Source of the DNA: Talinum fruticosum
Lineage: Eukaryota; Streptophyta; Magnoliopsida; Caryophyllales; Talinaceae
NCBI GenBank assembly: GCA_021018815.1
Contig: JAITYX010000005.1
Coordinates: 11,144,001-11,208,000, forward strand
Direction: 5' to 3'
Length of the DNA: 64,000 bases
The notes below the pieces were generated by a model that made no database searches, had not been told where the DNA came from, and saw only the letters and a list, made by a program, of their open reading frames with translations. This document shows, one piece after another, positions 59,469-64,000 of the stretch (its first letter is position 1; each line of letters starts with the position of its first letter). The translations under genes were made by a program, and so were the position numbers.

Positions 59469-61029
59469 CGAAGGTTTGCTCTGGGAGACACTTAGCCACC
59501 CTAAAAGGGGGTTAAATAAGGTGATGGAAGATTTTTCTAAAAATCAAACTCTTTTGAGCAGGCAATAGACAGAAACGATTCCGAGTCTAAAATGGGGTCG
59601 AAAAGTATGAACTCGGAATCGCAGTGAGGAGTAAAGAAGCGAGATAAAGCTGAAGTTTTTAGTCCGTCCGAGTCTAGAATGTACTCGAAGGTGAAAACAC
59701 ACAAAGTACGTGGAAACCCTCCTGGGGCGAAAAACCACGGACCGTGCTAATCCAAGCAAGAAGTCAAATCCACTATTTTGAGTCCACAAAATATAGTAGA
59801 TCGATCGAACTCCGAGTTGCTCCCTTAAACAACTCCTTACAAGTTTTTCCTAGACTCGAAATTCCCTTATTTGATCTAGTACTTCCTAGCTGAGATAACC
59901 CTTACAGCTAGGGACAACTAAGCTGAGTTAACCCTTACAGCTCAGTCAAGGGACCTTACTTAGAGAGTAAGACGAGAGTGTTTATAATTGAGTACAAGAC
60001 CTTACAACTCGGAATATAATGAATTACGGATGACCAGGCAAGTATGTGTATTATCAATAGATTCGGCAATCTTCAAGTCTTGAGAGTTGGCTTCTATATG
60101 TAGATGACCGAGCAACATAGTCTGTTATCTCCATCTTCCGATTGGAAGTCCCTTTATGACCGTTGTGAAGTATTTTCCGAGTCACTCGGAAAATATGCGT
60201 TGAAATATAAACGTTGAGCAACGGTTCTTGACTACTTTGGAAGTCCCAAAACCACTGGTGGTGTCTTGAAAGATAAGGTGGAAACCGCCTTTTAGCTTAG
60301 CGTTGCAATTTTCTAGTTTTGGAAATAGACAGCACCGACGCAATCTTCCGGGGCTAGGTCGGAGGTGGAAAAAGCCTTGTCTGCTGGTGATTTGACGTTT
60401 TGAAGCCGGTTACTTTTGTATTTTCAAAAGGTGTAGCGTCGTTTGAATAACCTACAAAAGTAATCATTTTGGTTGTCAAAGTATGAAATACTTTGGTCCG
60501 AGATTAGACACGAGATAATATAATTAAGTTAATTAAGTGACTAATTATCCGAGTCGGAAAAGGAATGTAATTTTCGAGTCTAATATCCATGAAACTCAAA
60601 ATTCCATCCGAGTCGGTCTAAGCGAGAATCAAGTTACATAAAGAACATAAGAGTGAAATAAACTTGATCTAGACTAAGCATGGTTCGGACTAGAAGCGCC
60701 GACTATAACGAGAATAAGACCGGTAACATGGAGTCGGACTCGAGTGCGGTTATGCGAATACTAGTCATTTGAACATGCGATAATTCTAAGTGATGAGAGA
60801 CTCGGAACCGAGTGAGACAGCGTGAGTGCATATCTGTTTTCCGAGTCACTCGAGACAAGCAAGAATACATGGGGTAATTGCTATATCACTTAGAGGAAAT
60901 ACTATATCACTCGGAAAAGTTTCTAAGGCACGAGAGAATGCCGTGGAATCAAAACTCTATAAGTGAGAAATTCTTATACCCGATTCCTTTGTTAGAACTC
61001 GAAATGTGCAGAGTAAAGTCCGAGTCTTC
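59469..61029 (-). mobile_element. S7: solo LTR in S5 gag
   Basis: A single LTR of about 1.56 kb, subfamily B, with ACCTT on both sides (59464-59468 and 61030-61034); the TG end has become CG. No internal region. A 25-bp perfect palindrome lies at 60171-60195, centred on CCGAGTCACTCGG. The TATA site is altered (TATATGTA near 60094). It is the product of recombination between two LTRs. Confidence 0.88.
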
Positions 61030-61207
61030 ACCTTTTATCTTCATCGGAATACAATTGTCTTCTTGGATGATGTTCCAAACATCTTCATCATTGTCCAACA
61101 GAAAGCATTCCATTAGCTTCTTCCGAGTGCACGAAGTTTGATCCTTTGAACTTTGTTGGTGCGGTGGAAGATCTTCCTTCATCGAAATCTCCGATGTTAT
61201 GAGCCAT
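61030..61207 (-). pseudogene. gag: S5 gag N-terminus
   Basis: ATG at 61207: MAHNIGDFDEG, then the FKGSNFVHSEEANGMLSVGQ-like start of Gag, which lines up with S4 35826. PBS and LTR lie just upstream. Confidence 0.8.
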
Positions 61208-61252
61208 CCGATCTTTAGACATTTGGATTGTTACATCCTTTTGGAAAAGCTA

Positions 61253-61264
61253 GGTCTAATACCA
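61253..61264 (-). promoter_or_regulatory. S5 primer binding site
   Basis: TGGTATTAGACC in element sense. Close to the initiator tRNA-Met complement, with changes different from S2 and S4, and no missing base up to TGGTATTAGA. Confidence 0.75.
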
Positions 61265-61266
61265 AT

Positions 61267-62692
61267 TGAAGGTTTGCCCTTGCAGAGTCTTAGTCACCCT
61301 AGAGGGGGTGAATAGGGTGATGAGGAAATTTTAACAAACTTAGAAACTTTAAGCTTGAAAAGAATGAACAAGATAATCGAGTATAAATTGGACTCTAAAA
61401 AGTATATACTCGAGTTACATGGAAACTCTCCTTGGGTAGAAAACAACGGAAAGTGCTAATCCAAGCACCAAGTCAAATCCACTATTTTGAATCCTCAAAA
61501 TACAACGGATCGACTCAACCAAAATTGCTCCCTTAGACAATTCCTTACAGAGTTTTCCTAGACTCAAAAGTTCCCTTATCTAATATAGTACTTCCTAACC
61601 GAGGTAACCTTTACGGTTAGGGACAACGAGAGATGAGTTGATCTTTATAGCTCAGTCAAGGGACCTTACTCGAAATTAAGAAGAGTATGTGACTGATTAC
61701 CGGACTTTACAACTCGGAAAAGTATTAAGTACGAGACTTAGAGTTATAAGAAGAAGATTGAATGAGTATTATACTAAGAGATATAGTTTCGAGCAATGTG
61801 TTCGAGCAATGTGTTCAGCAATCTTCAAGTCTTGTAAAGTGGCTATTAGTAACGGCTCTTCGAGTCGCTCGAAAAGATCTGTCGGGATATGAACGTTGTG
61901 CAACGGCTCTTAGCTCCTAAAGGTGCTCCAATCAACTGGTGATGTCTAAAAAGTAAGGTGGAAACCACTTGTTGAGCTTAGCGTTGGAGTTTTTCAATTT
62001 TAGAAACAAACAACCGACACAGAGATTCGAGCCTTGTTCAAAAGTAGATAAGCCTTGTCTGCTGGTGATTAACAACTGAAGCTGGTTACTTTTATAATTC
62101 AAAAATGAGATAACCTCGTTTTTATAACCTGCAAAAGTAAAACACTTTGGTTCTCAAAGTATAAAATACTTTGGTCCAAGATTAGGCACACATAATAATT
62201 TAATTAAGACAATTAAGTGCGTAATTATCTTAGGCCTAGAAGAGTGAAATTTTCTGAGTCTAACATTCAATATACTCAAATTCTATTAGAGTCGAGTCCT
62301 AAGAAAGATCAAGTTAAAACAATGCAAACATCGTAGTATACGGACTTGATCTAGACAAATAATTCTCAAACAAGCAAACCGACTTAGAAAAAGGAATTAA
62401 CGAGTGTAATTCACTTTGCATTGAATTATGCGATCGTAACTCGGATAAAAAGTGTTAGAGAGATTATTTGAGCATGCGATAGATGTGAGTGCTATCTCGA
62501 GTGAGTCAAAAGCACTAATGTAGAAGATATACAATAATGTGTTTTCTCGGTTAGTCGAAACGAATGAAAACTTATACAAGAGTTTCTATAATACTCGGAA
62601 TGACTTGTAATCAAAAGTTAGGGAGGATGAGGTTTATACCTCGGTCTTCATGTAGTACTCAAAATGGTTTAGATTTAAAGTCCGAGTCATCA
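61267..62692 (-). repeat. S5 5' LTR, promoter region deleted
   Basis: 1426 bp, about 75 bp shorter than the 3' LTR. The gap falls at about 61841-61848, where the TATTTATA box and following bases of the 3' LTR (43821-43890) are missing. The 17-bp palindrome is kept at 62156-62172. Confidence 0.86.
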
Positions 62693-62697
62693 CATAT

Positions 62698-64000
62698 CTC
62701 CTACACTCGGTGTTTCGACTCATTCAAACATCACTCGGAACTATCACATGCTCAAATAATTTCTCTAACACTATTACTTTGAGCACCGATTGTATATTTC
62801 AATGCAAAGAGAATTACAATGTTAATTCTTTATTCTTAGTCAGTTTATTTCCTTAAGAATTATTTGACCGGATCAAGTTCTTATACTCGATATTTTACTC
62901 TTTCTACTTGATCAGCTTGGGATTTACTCAAGATTGAATATGAGTATATATTGAATATTAGACTCGGAAAATTTCATTCCTTTAGGCCAAAGATAATTAA
63001 GCATTTAATTACTCGGATTTAATTATTATCTGCGCCTAATCTTTTACCAAAATATTGTTATACTTTGAGAACCAATGTGGTTTGCTTTTGTAGGTTATTC
63101 AAATGAGGCTAACTTATTTTTGAAATAAAAATGCAACCAGCTTCTAGCCATTAAACACCAACAGACAAGTTTTAGCTACTTCGAACATGGCTTTGACACT
63201 CGTGTCGTGGTTATTTGTTTCTAAAGCTGGAAACCTCCAACTCTAGGTCTAACAATTGTTTCCACCTTAACATTCAGTCACCACCAGTTGATTGGAACAT
63301 CTTTTTGAGCCAAGAGCCGTTACACAACGATCACATCCCAACGTATCTTTTCCGAGTGACTCGGAGGAGCCGTTACAACGGCTAGTGAAGACTTCTGTCC
63401 GGAACTAAAATCAACGATCACTCTGCTTGATTGGCTATAAGCCACTTCACAAGACTAGGAGATTGTTGAAACTGAATTTATTGTTGAATTAATTGTTGTT
63501 CTTATTCTTACTCAATCTTCTATTTACAACTCCAAGTCTCGTATTTAGTATTTTCTTAGTTGTAAAGAAAGTCTTGTAATCAATTACATTCTTTTCTTAC
63601 TTTCTAAGTAAGGTCCCTTGATTAAGCTATAAGGGTTAACTCAGCTTAGTTGTCCCCGATTCTAAAGTTTACCTCGGTTAGGAAATACTAGATCGGATAA
63701 GGGAACTTCTAAGTATAGGAAAACATTATAAGGAATTGTTTAAGGGAGCAATTCGGTTTAGTCAGTCCTCTCGTATTTTGTGGATTCAAAATAGTGGATT
63801 TAACTTGGTGCTTTAATTAGCACTATCCGTGGTTTTCTCGCCCTCGGGAGGGTTTCCACATATATCCGTGTTATTACTTTTCCGAGTCAAATCTAGACTC
63901 GGAATCATGTTGTTAGGTTGTATTGTTGCAAAAATTATTTAATTTACTTCATCAACTTATTCACCCCCTCTAGGGTGACTTAGATACTCCACGAGCAAGC
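62698..64000 (+). repeat. S4 3' LTR, right part
   Basis: It resumes after the S5 TSD with CTCCTACACTCGG and runs to the window edge, a few bases short of the expected CTTCA. CCGAGTGACTCGG palindrome at 63352-63364. The TATA region reads GGCTATAAGCCAC near 63431, having lost AATAGA relative to S1. CCGTTA/AACGG words flank the palindrome (63315-63385). Confidence 0.9.

Larger units (their letters stand above)
43230..62692 (-). mobile_element. S5: Sirevirus-like copia element, enclosing S6 and S7
   Basis: It is inserted in the S4 3' LTR with a perfect TSD CATAT (43225-43229 and 62693-62697). LTRs are at 43230-44731 and 61267-62692. PPT, ORF3, pol, gag and PBS are in order on the minus strand. 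S6 interrupts RNase H and S7 interrupts gag. Without these it is about 10.6 kb, like S2. Subfamily A LTR, ends CATCA instead of CTTCA. Confidence 0.92.
35729..64000 (+). mobile_element. S4: Sirevirus-like copia element, enclosing S5-S7
   Basis: Its own parts are 35729-43229 and 62698-64000. The 5' LTR is reduced to its last 39 bp (35729-35767). PBS, gag, pol, ORF3 and PPT follow. The 3' LTR starts at 43064, is interrupted by S5 at 43229/62698 with TSD CATAT, and runs past the window end at CTCCACGAGCAAGC. Subfamily A LTR. It was the host of the later insertions, so it is the oldest layer of the right half of the window. Confidence 0.92.

Overview
This window is plant (angiosperm) intergenic DNA made almost wholly of nested, decayed LTR retrotransposons. 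I found no convincing host gene, tRNA, rRNA or CRISPR array. The evidence is copia-order gag/pol remnants (gag, protease, integrase, reverse transcriptase, RNase H), plant-type Ty3/gypsy Gag and protease, a primer site close to the 3' end of plant initiator tRNA-Met, a fold-back MITE, and target-site duplications (TSDs) around several insertions. Species cannot be told from this.

The dominant family is a Ty1/copia element that looks like a Sirevirus: LTRs of about 1.4-1.6 kb beginning TGAAG and ending CTTCA, a polypurine tract AAAAGGGGAGAT directly before the 3' LTR with further PPT-like boxes upstream, short palindromes in U3, and a third reading frame (here ORF3) between pol and the 3' LTR. 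I name the copies S0-S7. S1 (+, 1-8700) is cut by the window start and seems to sit in an older minus LTR, S0 (8701-about 9810). S2 (-, 13875-24764, TSD ATAAT) is full length and lies inside a gypsy-type LTR, G1 (10688-24898, TSD GAAAA), which itself lies in a hairpin-rich tandem array (10611-10682 and 24899-25345). S3 (+, about 25380-31295) is the old 3' half of a related element, its LTR split by solo LTR G2 (27832-30534, TSD AAGTG). From 31296 to 33952 there is a MITE, a 58-bp tandem repeat, a GC-rich hairpin and unassigned AT-rich DNA. G3 (33953-35728) is a gypsy gag-protease fragment joined directly to the last 39 bp of the S4 5' LTR. S4 (+, 35729 past 64000) has its 3' LTR split by S5 (-, 43230-62692, TSD CATAT). 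S5 in turn holds S6 (-, 47877-55138) in its RNase H region and solo LTR S7 (-, 59469-61029, TSD ACCTT) in gag.

In an intact element, gag and pol would be made from the LTR promoter. All of these copies are now broken by stops and frameshifts.

The most unusual feature is ORF3. All five copies in which this region survives keep a TATA box with a pyrimidine-rich leader about 140-255 bp before the ORF3 start, which suggests an internal promoter separate from the LTR. Its predicted product starts MPKRG with a basic KKPRTK-like patch, has conserved central blocks and ends in a charged, coiled-coil-prone region. It looks like a nuclear protein rather than an envelope. Even the divergent S3 keeps parts of it.
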